The notes beneath the pieces are model-generated. The model had not been told where the DNA came from and searched no databases. It was given only the letters and a program-made list of their open reading frames with translations. Of a stretch of DNA of 64,000 nucleotides, positions 1-8,603 are shown in pieces. Made by a program: the position numbers and the translations under genes. The DNA comes from Desulfovibrio sp. (GTDB lineage Bacteria > Desulfobacterota > Desulfovibrionia > Desulfovibrionales > Desulfovibrionaceae). Numbering within the stretch: position 1 is the stretch's first letter; the number at the start of each line of letters is the position of its first letter. The stretch spans positions 19,856 through 83,855 of the forward strand of contig JAIKXS010000078.1 of NCBI GenBank assembly GCA_024683955.1, in the 5' to 3' direction.

Positions 1-673
1 CCGTGAACCTTCTTTGTGGAAAAAGGTCATATACCCTATAAAAAGCGGAAGCCACGGGACAGGCGCGTTTTTTACGATTTTGCCACGTCCCGAAAAAAAG
101 GCAATGCGCTTTTTTTTTAAAAAAGATTTTTGTTTTTATTGCTTTTCGACCGTACTGTATCACACGGCTGGCTAAGGAAGCGTTCGTGCGGAAAAAAGCC
201 TCATTCCGAAATTGTACCGCATAGCCACCCAGAGGCATTGGAAAAAGGCGCCCTCACCAGTCACGTTCCTGTCCTAAAACTCTTCCGTGCCTCCATTGAG
301 GAAAATACGCTTTTAACGTAAGGTATTGGACGCTCGCAAGGCTTCTCCTTCGTATTTGTCTTCCGGACACCTGATTCCCCGAGCCTTCCAGTACAAACTT
401 TGCTCTTTTTTTAGAAATTGACTAATCTATATCCGACAAAAAAAATACATTTTTCCTCCATAATTCTTCAATTTTCATCATCTAAACCCTTGCCATTCGT
501 ACTCTTTCTTGAGAAAATTCAGTTTTTTGTAAGACAGAACTCCCGTGGCGCGTCATGACGGATCTCCTCGGTCTGGCAGGGATATCTTTACGGCGCATTT
601 TTATTTTTCCGATAACAAGCCTGCATCCTCAGCCTTCCTCATGCACCAGGGAACGTGGGCAAAAGACAAGACT
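1..673. other. Intergenic region upstream of the first gene
   Basis: I see no convincing gene here. The DNA is rich in A and T runs, unlike the coding DNA that follows. The only open frame of note (about 130-321) has no homology I recognise and no good ribosome binding site. A possible -35 hexamer TTGACT lies at 418-423, but no good -10 follows at the usual spacing, so the promoter of the downstream gene is not defined. Confidence 0.5.
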
Positions 674-1948
674 ATGCAAGATACGCAACAACACTCCAAA
701 AACGGCTTCAGCCACTCACGCCTCAAGATTTCCGTTGGAAAAATGGTCGAGCTAGCGACTGAAATGGGCATGGAAAACCCCCTTTTCCGCTGTCATGAAC
801 AAGCGGCCAAGTCAACAACAATTATCAATGGCCGTGAGTACATCAATTTTTCCACATACGACTACCTTGACATCAATGCTCACGAGGACATCACAAAGGC
901 CGTCACCGAAGCCGCAAAACGCTACGGCACAAGCGCGGGAGCGAGCCGCCTTGTCGGCGGTGAACGCCCGCCCCACCGTGTTCTCGAAAAGGCCATCGCC
1001 GACTTCTACGATGTGGAGGACTGCATCGCATACGTAAGCGGTCACGCCACAAACGTTTCAACTCTCGGCTTTCTGTTCGGAAAGCGCGACGCGATTTTCC
1101 ACGATGGCCTTGCCCACAATTCTCTTCTTCAGGGCGCAAAGCTCTCGGGTGCCCAGCGTTTCTCCTACACCCACAATGATTGCGACGCCCTCGAAAAAAT
1201 GCTTGAGGAAAAACGTGAGAGCTGCAAGCATGCCGTTATCGTAACTGAAGGTCTCTTCAGCATGGACGGGAACATTCCGGATCTTCCTCGCATTATTGAG
1301 CTCAAAAAGCGGTACGACTGCATGCTTCTTGTCGACGAGGCGCATTCTCTCGGAATTCTTGGGCCTACAGGCCGCGGAGTCCGTGAATATTTTAATATAG
1401 ACCCGCAGGATGTTGACATGTGGATGAGTACACTTTCGAAAACACTCTGCGGATGCGGAGGATTCATCGCGGGCTCGAAGGAACTTGTGGAATTCCTGAA
1501 ATACGGTTCGCCGGGTTTTGTCTACAGCGTAGGGATACCGCCCGTCATTGCCCAGGCCTGCAGCACGGCACTTGAAATTCTGAAGAAAGAACCGTGGAGA
1601 GTCGAAAAAATTCAAAAAATTAGCCAGTATTTTCTCTCCTATGCAAAAAGCAAGGGGCTTGATACGGGTGCGGCCCAGGGCTATGCCGTCATCCCCGTCA
1701 TCATCGGCAACTCCATGGTCACGGGATTTCTCTCCCAGCTTCTCTTTAAACGGGGGATCTACGTCATGCCCATCTCCTTCCCTGCCGTTAAGGAAGGCAC
1801 GGCCCGACTGCGTTTCTTTATCTCCGCAGCCCACACGGAGGAGCAGGTCAGGACAACTCTGGACGCTGTGTGTGAAGAACTTCCAAACGCCATTGAGATT
1901 GTTAAGGAATATCAGAAAAGCCACCCGACGGTCTTTATTGATCAGTAA
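674..1948 (+). CDS. Alpha-oxoamine synthase (AONS/RkpG-like), PLP-dependent
   Basis: Fold-type I PLP enzyme of the alpha-oxoamine synthase family (8-amino-7-oxononanoate synthase, 2-amino-3-ketobutyrate CoA ligase, serine palmitoyltransferase). Family members condense an amino acid with an acyl thioester and release CO2. The frame shows SGHATN, the PLP-contacting VDEAHS, and the Schiff-base lysine in TLSKTLCGCGG at about residue 256. The frame is open from a GTG at 545, but I prefer ATG 674, which matches the family length better; no strong Shine-Dalgarno decides this. A close paralogue lies at 38196-39545 beside a polyketide synthase, so a lipid or capsule role is likelier than biotin synthesis: no other bio genes are present. 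It leads a glycan cluster with the deacetylase 43 bp downstream. The exact substrates cannot be read from sequence. Confidence 0.85.
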   Translation: MQDTQQHSKNGFSHSRLKISVGKMVELATEMGMENPLFRCHEQAAKSTTIINGREYINFSTYDYLDINAHEDITKAVTEAAKRYGTSAGASRLVGGERPPHRVLEKAIADFYDVEDCIAYVSGHATNVSTLGFLFGKRDAIFHDGLAHNSLLQGAKLSGAQRFSYTHNDCDALEKMLEEKRESCKHAVIVTEGLFSMDGNIPDLPRIIELKKRYDCMLLVDEAHSLGILGPTGRGVREYFNIDPQDVDMWMSTLSKTLCGCGGFIAGSKELVEFLKYGSPGFVYSVGIPPVIAQACSTALEILKKEPWRVEKIQKISQYFLSYAKSKGLDTGAAQGYAVIPVIIGNSMVTGFLSQLLFKRGIYVMPISFPAVKEGTARLRFFISAAHTEEQVRTTLDAVCEELPNAIEIVKEYQKSHPTVFIDQ

Positions 1949-1991
1949 GGGCGCATCCGGGAGGATAAGGCCCCGTTAAGCGAGGAAGCGC

Positions 1992-2993
1992 ATGTCAAAA
2001 ACACCCGTTTATCTTGCCGTAAGCCTTGATGTTGAAGAGGAAGGACTTTTTACCGGCCACTATAATCAAACAAAGGTCACCGTCGAAAACACCCGCTCTC
2101 TCTCCCGTCTTGACCCTCTGCTTTCAAAGGGAGTAACCCCGACCCTTTTCTGCGCTCACAGTGTGCTCACTGATCCCGCCTCCTGTGGAGAGCTTCAGCG
2201 TCTTGCGGAAGACTACGGGGCAGAAATTGCGGCTCACCTGCATTTTTGGAACACTCCGCCCGTCATGGCCTTTTCGGATGAGCCGCTTTCCAGTGTGCCG
2301 TCAAAAGACCTTTCTGACGGTCTCTTTTCAGAAAAACTCGAGTCCGTGCTTGAAGCGGGCAGGGCCCTCACTGGAGCCCCTCTCCGATCATTCCGTATGG
2401 GGCGCTGGGACATCCATCATTCCCACTGGCCTCTTCTGGCAAAGGCAGGCATTCTCACCGATGCATCCGTCCGCCCACTTCATGGAAGCGACATGAAGAA
2501 GAGCCCCGACCATTTCGCGGCCGAAAGCGCTCCCTACTGGATAAAAACATCCTTCGGCCATATTTTTGAGGTTCCCCTCACCGTGACCCCCCTCCTTCCC
2601 ATGCTCCGGCCTCTACTTCTCCGCGGACGGAAGAGTGACGGGCTTCTCGGGGATCTTTCACGCTTTCTTGCAGCAACAACCAATTACTGGGGAGCGTTGG
2701 CACTCCTTCCCGTCTATCACCCTCTCCTTGCCATGCAGCTCGTAACCATGCTTTACATTGCCCGGGGAGGACGGGTTCTCTCACTTACATGGCACTCTTC
2801 GGAAATGCACCCCGGCGCCACGCCCCATCTTCCGACAAAGGAGCATGTGGACCGCCTTATGAAAAAAATTGCGGCCTTTCTGGACTGGCTCATGGCCCAC
2901 TATGACGTCAAAAGTCTTTCCATGAACGAACTCAGGAACACGCTCGGGGCCGAGGCCCCTGTACTCTCCACCCGTGAAGACTGGGCCTTTTAA
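1992..2993 (+). CDS. Polysaccharide deacetylase-family protein
   Basis: A 333-residue protein resembling NodB-type carbohydrate deacetylases, which remove N- or O-acetyl groups from glycans. The N-terminus has the expected metal/catalytic acidic strand (AVSLDVEEEG) and a second motif with His residues (EIAAHLHFW). A late LTWHSSEMHPG segment fits the last conserved histidine strand. The family's RPPYG-type motif is weak (FRMGRWD), so it belongs to a divergent branch. No signal peptide is visible, suggesting cytoplasmic action on a precursor. It sits between the oxoamine synthase and a glycosyltransferase on the same strand with short gaps, so the genes are probably co-transcribed. The start is ATG 1992 with GAGGAAG just upstream. 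Confidence 0.75.
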   Translation: MSKTPVYLAVSLDVEEEGLFTGHYNQTKVTVENTRSLSRLDPLLSKGVTPTLFCAHSVLTDPASCGELQRLAEDYGAEIAAHLHFWNTPPVMAFSDEPLSSVPSKDLSDGLFSEKLESVLEAGRALTGAPLRSFRMGRWDIHHSHWPLLAKAGILTDASVRPLHGSDMKKSPDHFAAESAPYWIKTSFGHIFEVPLTVTPLLPMLRPLLLRGRKSDGLLGDLSRFLAATTNYWGALALLPVYHPLLAMQLVTMLYIARGGRVLSLTWHSSEMHPGATPHLPTKEHVDRLMKKIAAFLDWLMAHYDVKSLSMNELRNTLGAEAPVLSTREDWAF

Positions 2994-3007
2994 GGCTGAT
3001 CTGTGTC

Positions 3008-4294
3008 ATGTCCCGTCCTTCGTCCCCGCGTCTTGCCTGTATTCTTCTCTGGTATCCGCTCTTCACGCAGCCTTTTATCTTCCGTGAAATTGAGGGAATC
3101 AGGGTCCATTTACCGGTCACGGTCTACACTCTCTACGGAAAAAACCTTGCTCACTGCTCGGACGCCATGAAGGAAAGGGCCCATGATGTCAGAACTCATG
3201 GGATAACCTTTCTTCCGCGTCTTCTTCTTGCACTCTTCCGTGAACTTATCCGTGCGCCCCGAAGGTTCCTGTCCCTTTTCCGCGAAGCACTTTGCCGCCC
3301 ATGGCCGAATCTTGAAATCTTCGGGGAAAACCTCTGGGCCTTCTGTATGGCCTTCCCCCTTGCCCGAACCCTCGAAAGGGACAACATCAATATAATCTAT
3401 GCCCCCTGGCCACGCGGGACTGCCATGACGGCTCTTGTTATTCACAGGCTCACCGGCATTCCCTTTGCGACCACTGTCCGCGGCGACAATCTCTGCCCCG
3501 CAGATCCGGACCTTGCCTGGAAAATGGGGGAGGCAGCGCTGGTGAGGGCGAACAACGCAGCAGATCAAGTCCGCATTGAAGCCTTCGGAAACGGAGAGGC
3601 AAGGGGCAGGACCTGTCTTGTCTATAACAGCCTTACCCTCACGGAGACCCCTCCGGAAAGTCCTTCAATCCTCAGCTACAACTCTGCCCGCCCCCTCCGT
3701 CTCATGGCGCTGGGACGCTTTGACGTAACAAAGGGATTTGACGTACTTATCAGGTCCTGTGCCATCCTTCGGGACCGGGGGCTCTCTTTTACCCTCACGC
3801 TGGCTGGAGGTGGCGGTATCGCCATGGGACTTGGCAAGCTTGAGGGCGAACTCCGCGCGCTCACTGCCGAACTCGGCCTTTCAGACCGGATTTCCTATCC
3901 TGGTCTTCTTTCACACAATGAACTACCCACAATCTTTTCCGCTCACGACATTTTTCTAGCCCCCTGCGTTATTGATGCAAGCGGACGACGGGACGGCATT
4001 CCAAATACAGTTATCGAGGCCATGAGCATGGGAATGCCAGTTATCGCGAGCGCCATCCACGCTCTGCCGGAACTCGTTGAGGATGGCGTCACGGGTCTCA
4101 CTGTTCCTCAAAAAGACCCTGACGCTCTCGCCAGAGCCGTCACGAAACTCGCGGGCGACCCTGGATTTGCGGCTGAACTTGGCAAAAATGCCATTAAGAA
4201 AGTGCACACGCTTTTCGACCCCGAAGTGAACTGTGCAAAGCTTGCCGCGATACTCGCCTCCCTCGCAAAGGATACAAGCTCATGTGCGGAATAG
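3008..4294 (+). CDS. Family 4-type glycosyltransferase
   Basis: A 428-residue GT-B glycosyltransferase. The C-terminal half has the GT4 signature: LMALGRFDVTKGFD for the start of the nucleotide-sugar domain, LAGGG, and an EAMSMGMPVIAS strand carrying the donor-binding glutamate region (IPNTVIEAMSMG). The N-terminal half is the variable acceptor domain and opens with a hydrophobic strand (ACILLWYPLFTQPF). No transmembrane segment is obvious. It starts 14 bp after the deacetylase and its last 13 bases overlap the asparagine synthase gene, indicating translational coupling. Its role is to add a sugar to a surface polysaccharide or lipid-linked glycan; donor and acceptor are unknown. Confidence 0.88.
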   Translation: MSRPSSPRLACILLWYPLFTQPFIFREIEGIRVHLPVTVYTLYGKNLAHCSDAMKERAHDVRTHGITFLPRLLLALFRELIRAPRRFLSLFREALCRPWPNLEIFGENLWAFCMAFPLARTLERDNINIIYAPWPRGTAMTALVIHRLTGIPFATTVRGDNLCPADPDLAWKMGEAALVRANNAADQVRIEAFGNGEARGRTCLVYNSLTLTETPPESPSILSYNSARPLRLMALGRFDVTKGFDVLIRSCAILRDRGLSFTLTLAGGGGIAMGLGKLEGELRALTAELGLSDRISYPGLLSHNELPTIFSAHDIFLAPCVIDASGRRDGIPNTVIEAMSMGMPVIASAIHALPELVEDGVTGLTVPQKDPDALARAVTKLAGDPGFAAELGKNAIKKVHTLFDPEVNCAKLAAILASLAKDTSSCAE

Positions 4295-6219
4295 CCGGAA
4301 TATTTTCCCTTGAGAGGGCTCCTCTTGGAGACGCTGAAAAACGTACCGTCCTTGCCATGACCCAGACCATGACCCACAGGGGCCCCGACGGCAGCGGCAT
4401 CTGGCAGAAGGGTCCCGCGGTACTTGGGCACAGGCGTCTTGCCATCATTGACCAGTCAGGCGGTGGTCAGCCAATGACCAGTGCTGACGGGCGCTACACC
4501 ATCACCTACAACGGCGAGCTGTACAACTTTCGGGAGCTCAGAGAGGACTTGGAAAAGCGGGGGATCCACTTCCGGACGTCTTCCGACACTGAGGTTATCC
4601 TTGAAAGCTACCGCATCTTCAAAGAGGAATGCGTCACCTACTTCCGCGGCATGTTCGCCTTTGCCATCTTCGATGACCTGACAAAAACCCTCTTCCTTGC
4701 CCGCGATCCCTTTGGAAAAAAGCCTCTCTTTTACACCATCCGGGGCGGGATACTCTATTTTGCCTCTGAGCTCTCGGCGCTCACCACGGTTCCCGCCATC
4801 CCCCTTCGCCTTTCAACGGCCTCGGTTCTGCGGTTTCTTGCCTACGAATATGTTCCATCTCCCGCAACCATGTACGAGGGCATATATGCCCTTTCACCGG
4901 CCCACACCCTCCTTTTTCCGGACCGTCCTTTTGAACGGCGGTTCTGGGATCTCCCCGCACCCGACAATACAGGTGAGCTACCAGAAGAGGAACGGATACA
5001 TACCCTTAAGGGACTTCTGCGACAGGCCGTACGGCGACGACTCATAAGTGATGTGCCCCTTGGAGTCTTTCTTTCCGGAGGGCTCGACTCTTCCATTGTA
5101 ACCGCGTTCATGGCCATGGAATCCGAGAGACCGGTCGACACCTTCTCCATAGGCTTCGAGGAAGCAAGCTACGACGAAAGCCACTATGCTCGTCTTATTG
5201 CCAGAACATTCGGGACCAACCATCACGAGGAAATTCTCTCGGCGTCGGAATGTGCCGATCTTTTGCCTGTCATAGTACGCGACATGGACGTTCCCATGGC
5301 GGATGCCTCCATTGCCCCGACCTATCTTCTTTCAAGACTGACCCGCCGCACCGTCACCGTTGCCCTCGGGGGAGACGGATCCGATGAGCTATGGGCAGGC
5401 TACGAAAACTATGCAGCCTACGCCATAGCCCTCAGGATACGTCGTATGCCGGACTTTATGCGTGCAAAGATACTTGCCCCCCTCTCCCGCCGTCTTCCGG
5501 CATCCCACGGCTACGTGAATCTCAGACTTGCAATGCAGACCTTTCTTTCCGGAGCCGATGCCCCGGACTGGCTCCGCATGCAGACCCTTCTGACAAGCAT
5601 CAATCCGGCAATGCAGAAAGAAATTCTGTCCGAAGATGTTCTTGCGCAGAATGACAGTCTTCTGCGGGATGAAATCCTTTTCTCCTCGACAAAGCTCGAG
5701 TACGAGCATTGGAGAGGAAAATCGTCACCCCTTGAGCGAAGCTTTCATGTGTACTGTCGCCAATATTTGCCGGAAGATATTCTGGTCAAGGTTGACCGGT
5801 GTTCCATGCTCCATTCTCTTGAGGTTCGTGCGCCTTTTCTCGATACGGACCTCGCGACCTTTACGGCGAAACTTCCTCTCAGGGATAAATGCATGGGGCT
5901 TAGAGGAAAAAAACTGTTACGTAAGGCCATGCGGGGCATCCTGCCGGACAAGATTCTCAACAGAAACAAGCGTGGCTTTCAGATACCCGTTGCGGCCTGG
6001 CTTTCCGGCCGTCTCCGCCCCCTGCTTCAGGACGCCCTTTCCGAAAGCAAGCTCGTCCGGGAAGGTTTTCTTTCCTTCCAGGGAGTCCGCCGTCTGATGA
6101 ATGACCACTTCAGCGGCACGTTTGACCGAAGGAAGCCGTTATTTACCCTTCTTGTCCTTGAGCTCTGGCTCGATGCACAGAAGAAACGTCGTGCGCGTCG
6201 TGCCGCGCATGCCACATAA
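4282..6219 (+). CDS. asnB: Asparagine synthase (glutamine-hydrolysing) family amidotransferase
   Basis: A 645-residue AsnB-type enzyme. The N-terminal class II glutamine amidotransferase starts MCGIAG, so Cys2 is the expected glutaminase nucleophile, and it carries the RHRGPDG-like segment (MTHRGPDGSG) and YNGELYNFREL. The C-terminal synthetase domain has the PP-loop pyrophosphatase signature (VFLSGGLDSS) near residue 260 and GGDGSDELWAGY further on. Members convert aspartate to asparagine or amidate sugar/peptide carboxyls in surface-polysaccharide clusters. Because it overlaps the upstream glycosyltransferase by 13 bp and lies in a glycan cluster, amidation of a uronic acid or similar group is as plausible as housekeeping asparagine synthesis. 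Confidence 0.88.
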   Translation: MCGIAGIFSLERAPLGDAEKRTVLAMTQTMTHRGPDGSGIWQKGPAVLGHRRLAIIDQSGGGQPMTSADGRYTITYNGELYNFRELREDLEKRGIHFRTSSDTEVILESYRIFKEECVTYFRGMFAFAIFDDLTKTLFLARDPFGKKPLFYTIRGGILYFASELSALTTVPAIPLRLSTASVLRFLAYEYVPSPATMYEGIYALSPAHTLLFPDRPFERRFWDLPAPDNTGELPEEERIHTLKGLLRQAVRRRLISDVPLGVFLSGGLDSSIVTAFMAMESERPVDTFSIGFEEASYDESHYARLIARTFGTNHHEEILSASECADLLPVIVRDMDVPMADASIAPTYLLSRLTRRTVTVALGGDGSDELWAGYENYAAYAIALRIRRMPDFMRAKILAPLSRRLPASHGYVNLRLAMQTFLSGADAPDWLRMQTLLTSINPAMQKEILSEDVLAQNDSLLRDEILFSSTKLEYEHWRGKSSPLERSFHVYCRQYLPEDILVKVDRCSMLHSLEVRAPFLDTDLATFTAKLPLRDKCMGLRGKKLLRKAMRGILPDKILNRNKRGFQIPVAAWLSGRLRPLLQDALSESKLVREGFLSFQGVRRLMNDHFSGTFDRRKPLFTLLVLELWLDAQKKRRARRAAHAT

Positions 6220-6269
6220 CCCACAAATGGAGGCAGCACCTTCCCCCATGCGGGCAGGCTGAAAAATGT

Positions 6270-7124
6270 ATGACTAGCCAGCTAAAAACTATTCTTCTTC
6301 TTGGGATTCTCTCTGCCATCGTTGTCGGCCTTGGAGGTATGTTGGGAGGCCGGACGGGTCTTGTAATGGCCCTTGGTCTCGCCCTCTTCATGAATCTCGG
6401 CAGCTACTGGTATTCCGACAAAATCGTTCTTTCCATCTACCACGCAAAGGAAACAGCCTACGAGGACGCCCCCTTTCTTCATGATATCGTGAGAGAGCTC
6501 GCCCAGCGCGCAGCCCTTCCCATGCCGCGCATCTACATTGTCCCCGAGGAGGCGCCTAATGCCTTTGCCACGGGACGTGACCCGGAGCACGCCGCAGTCG
6601 CCGTCACAACCGGAATTCTCCATCTTCTCTCCCCTGAGGAGCTGCGCGGTGTTCTGGCCCACGAGATGGCCCACATCAGCAATCGAGATATTCTTATCCA
6701 GACTGTCGCCGGGGTGATGGGAAGTGCCATCGTCACCATAGCCAATATCTTTCAATTTACGGCAATTTTTGGTGGCAACAGAGAAGAGGGGGGAAATCCG
6801 ATTGGTGCCTTCATCATGGCCATGCTCGCGCCTCTAGCGGCCTCTCTCATACAAATGGCCATTTCCCGTTCGCGGGAATTTCTGGCTGACGAAACCGGTG
6901 CTAGGCTCTGTCAGGATCCACTGGCCCTTGCCGGTGCACTTGGCGCTCTTGGACGAATGAGCGGACAAATACCCATGCAAAGTGGTAATCCATCCACTGC
7001 ACAGCTTTTCATCGTCCATCCGGCCTTTGCCCTCGGTGGCAATGTAAGCCGGCTTTTCAGCACGCATCCGCCCCTTGAAGAACGCATGGCACGCCTTGAG
7101 GCCATGGCGCGGAGCGGCCGGTGA
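6270..7124 (+). CDS. htpX: HtpX-type membrane zinc metalloprotease
   Basis: A 284-residue M48 peptidase that degrades damaged inner-membrane proteins. Two hydrophobic segments open the protein (about residues 5-40). The zinc motif HEMAH lies at residues 131-135, followed by two more hydrophobic segments and the third ligand region SREFLADETGA, as in HtpX. The C-terminus has the family's FSTHPPLEERMARLE signature. The start is ATG 6270; the preceding gene ends 50 bp upstream. The downstream lipoprotein starts inside the stop codon (GTGA overlap), so the two are translationally coupled. Confidence 0.95.
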   Translation: MTSQLKTILLLGILSAIVVGLGGMLGGRTGLVMALGLALFMNLGSYWYSDKIVLSIYHAKETAYEDAPFLHDIVRELAQRAALPMPRIYIVPEEAPNAFATGRDPEHAAVAVTTGILHLLSPEELRGVLAHEMAHISNRDILIQTVAGVMGSAIVTIANIFQFTAIFGGNREEGGNPIGAFIMAMLAPLAASLIQMAISRSREFLADETGARLCQDPLALAGALGALGRMSGQIPMQSGNPSTAQLFIVHPAFALGGNVSRLFSTHPPLEERMARLEAMARSGR

Positions 7125-7564
7125 GAAAAACCGCCGTTCTCTTACTTCTTCTGGGAGCACTGCTTCTTGAAGCCTGTGCCCGTCACTCTCTCCCGGACGA
7201 AGAGCCTCTCATTCTTCCCGATAATTGCCATGAGGCATGGATCTATGCGCCTGGACACTATGTGCTGGATCTTGCCGAGGGGAAAACGGTACATCTGAAC
7301 CCCTTTATTCAGGATTTTCCTCTCTACTGTCTAGCCGACAAGGCCCGCGACGCACTTTCGCAAGCCATTGAAAAGGGCCAGCTCTCCGACGGGGACTGGG
7401 CCCTTTATCGGCTTGACGGGACAATGAAGGAGAATGCACGCATGGATGGGGAGCAACTTATTCTCGTAAGAAAGGCTCGTCTCACAACATGGGAAAGCTT
7501 TAAGATGCAGGGGAAAACACCCATCCGCTCCCAAAGAAACGAAAAACGGGCAAAGGATCTGTGA
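7121..7564 (+). CDS. Putative lipoprotein, function unknown
   Basis: A 147-residue protein starting with GTG at 7121 and overlapping the htpX stop by 4 bp. The N-terminus is a lipoprotein signal: MRK, a leucine-rich core, then LLEAC with the lipobox cysteine at residue 19. The mature part contains repeated short motifs around LPDNCHEAW and LYRLDG. I recognise no enzyme motif. Coupling to htpX suggests a joint role in envelope quality control, but this is inference only. Confidence 0.75.
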   Translation: MRKTAVLLLLLGALLLEACARHSLPDEEPLILPDNCHEAWIYAPGHYVLDLAEGKTVHLNPFIQDFPLYCLADKARDALSQAIEKGQLSDGDWALYRLDGTMKENARMDGEQLILVRKARLTTWESFKMQGKTPIRSQRNEKRAKDL

Positions 7565-7567
7565 ACC

Positions 7568-8596
7568 ATGCCCGCGGGTATTTTCTTTTCTCCGCTCAGG
7601 GACGCACTTAAGTCCACTGAGGAAGAGAGATGTTTTGAATCAGCCCTCATAAGGGCCGCCCAGGCAAGCGAACTTTCCGATCCGCTTTCGAGTGAACCCG
7701 ACTGGATACTTGCATTTCATGAAACATACAATCCTTCCCGTCCGGTTCTCGCTCTTTTTGACAGCGCCAACGCCATTTTCCTCTGCGAAGAGATTCTTCA
7801 GGACGGGCAGACAGTCCTCGTCTCGCCCGAATGTTCCTGGCTCTATGCCCGTCCTCTTCTCGGACCCGATCCGATACCTCTCTTTCTCTCCCTTCTGGAC
7901 CACATGGACGAACGTTACAGCCGCACGCGGTTTCCACTCATCCTCTTTGGAGGAATGAGTCCTCATACTGCCTTTGCCAGCGAAGCCCTGCTCCACCTTG
8001 GTCACGCTTTTCGTTTCTATCTTCATCAGGAGGGTGTGCAATGCGGGGCATCGCTTAAGGGAGGCCTTGACGGATTTTTAGGACGACGCTCGGGAAACTT
8101 CAGATCAAAACTCAGGAAAGCTTGGAGAAAAGCGCACGAGGCGTCGGTAACGTACAGCCGATTCATCCCCGAACCGGATCAGGTCGAGGATCTTTTCTCG
8201 CGTATGCTTGCCGTTGAAGAGAAGAGTTGGAAGGGAAAAATTGAGAGTGGCATAAAAAACCCGCACTCTACCCTGTTTTACAAGGCGCTGATGACGCGAC
8301 TAGCCAGGGAGGGACGTGCACGGCTCATGTTTGCCGAGCACGAGGGGGTGGACATAGGATTTATATTCGGCGGGGTCAGTAACGGAATCTACCGGGGGCA
8401 GCAGTTCAGTTTTGACGCATCCTGGGAGGCCTACTCCATCGGTAACACACTCCAGTACGAACAGATCCGATGGCTCTGTCAGGAGGGAGTACTCCGTTAC
8501 GACATGGGGCCCATCACGGGACCGAGGATGGAGTACAAAATGCATTGGACAGAGGAACGCTTCCCCATTCAGTGCTGGCTTGCGAAACGTTCCTAA
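7568..8596 (+). CDS. GNAT-fold acyltransferase, FemAB/BcsL-like
   Basis: A 342-residue protein of the GNAT superfamily branch that includes FemAB- and CelD/BcsL-like acetyltransferases. The central basic stretch (RSGNFRSKLRKAWRKA) leads into the family motif EEKSWKGK, followed by the acyl-CoA domain with ARLMFAEHEGVDIGFIFGG and the late YDMGPITGPRMEYK segment. These enzymes transfer acyl or aminoacyl groups to envelope or extracellular polymers. No signal peptide is seen. It starts 4 bp after the lipoprotein stop, so it is probably in the htpX transcript. It converges with argJ; the two stops are about 8 bp apart. The substrate is unknown. Confidence 0.75.
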   Translation: MPAGIFFSPLRDALKSTEEERCFESALIRAAQASELSDPLSSEPDWILAFHETYNPSRPVLALFDSANAIFLCEEILQDGQTVLVSPECSWLYARPLLGPDPIPLFLSLLDHMDERYSRTRFPLILFGGMSPHTAFASEALLHLGHAFRFYLHQEGVQCGASLKGGLDGFLGRRSGNFRSKLRKAWRKAHEASVTYSRFIPEPDQVEDLFSRMLAVEEKSWKGKIESGIKNPHSTLFYKALMTRLAREGRARLMFAEHEGVDIGFIFGGVSNGIYRGQQFSFDASWEAYSIGNTLQYEQIRWLCQEGVLRYDMGPITGPRMEYKMHWTEERFPIQCWLAKRS

Positions 8597-8603
8597 GCAA
8601 GCG

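Noticed and set aside
130..321. Small open frame in the left intergenic region
   Set aside because: No ribosome binding site, no family resemblance, low-complexity surroundings.
1058..1924. A 288-codon minus-strand open frame
   Set aside because: Fully inside the oxoamine synthase gene on the opposite strand; no recognisable domain.
674..1948. Biotin-synthesis bioF assignment for the oxoamine synthase
   Set aside because: No bioA/B/C/D neighbours; the closest relative in the window sits with the PKS and capsule genes.
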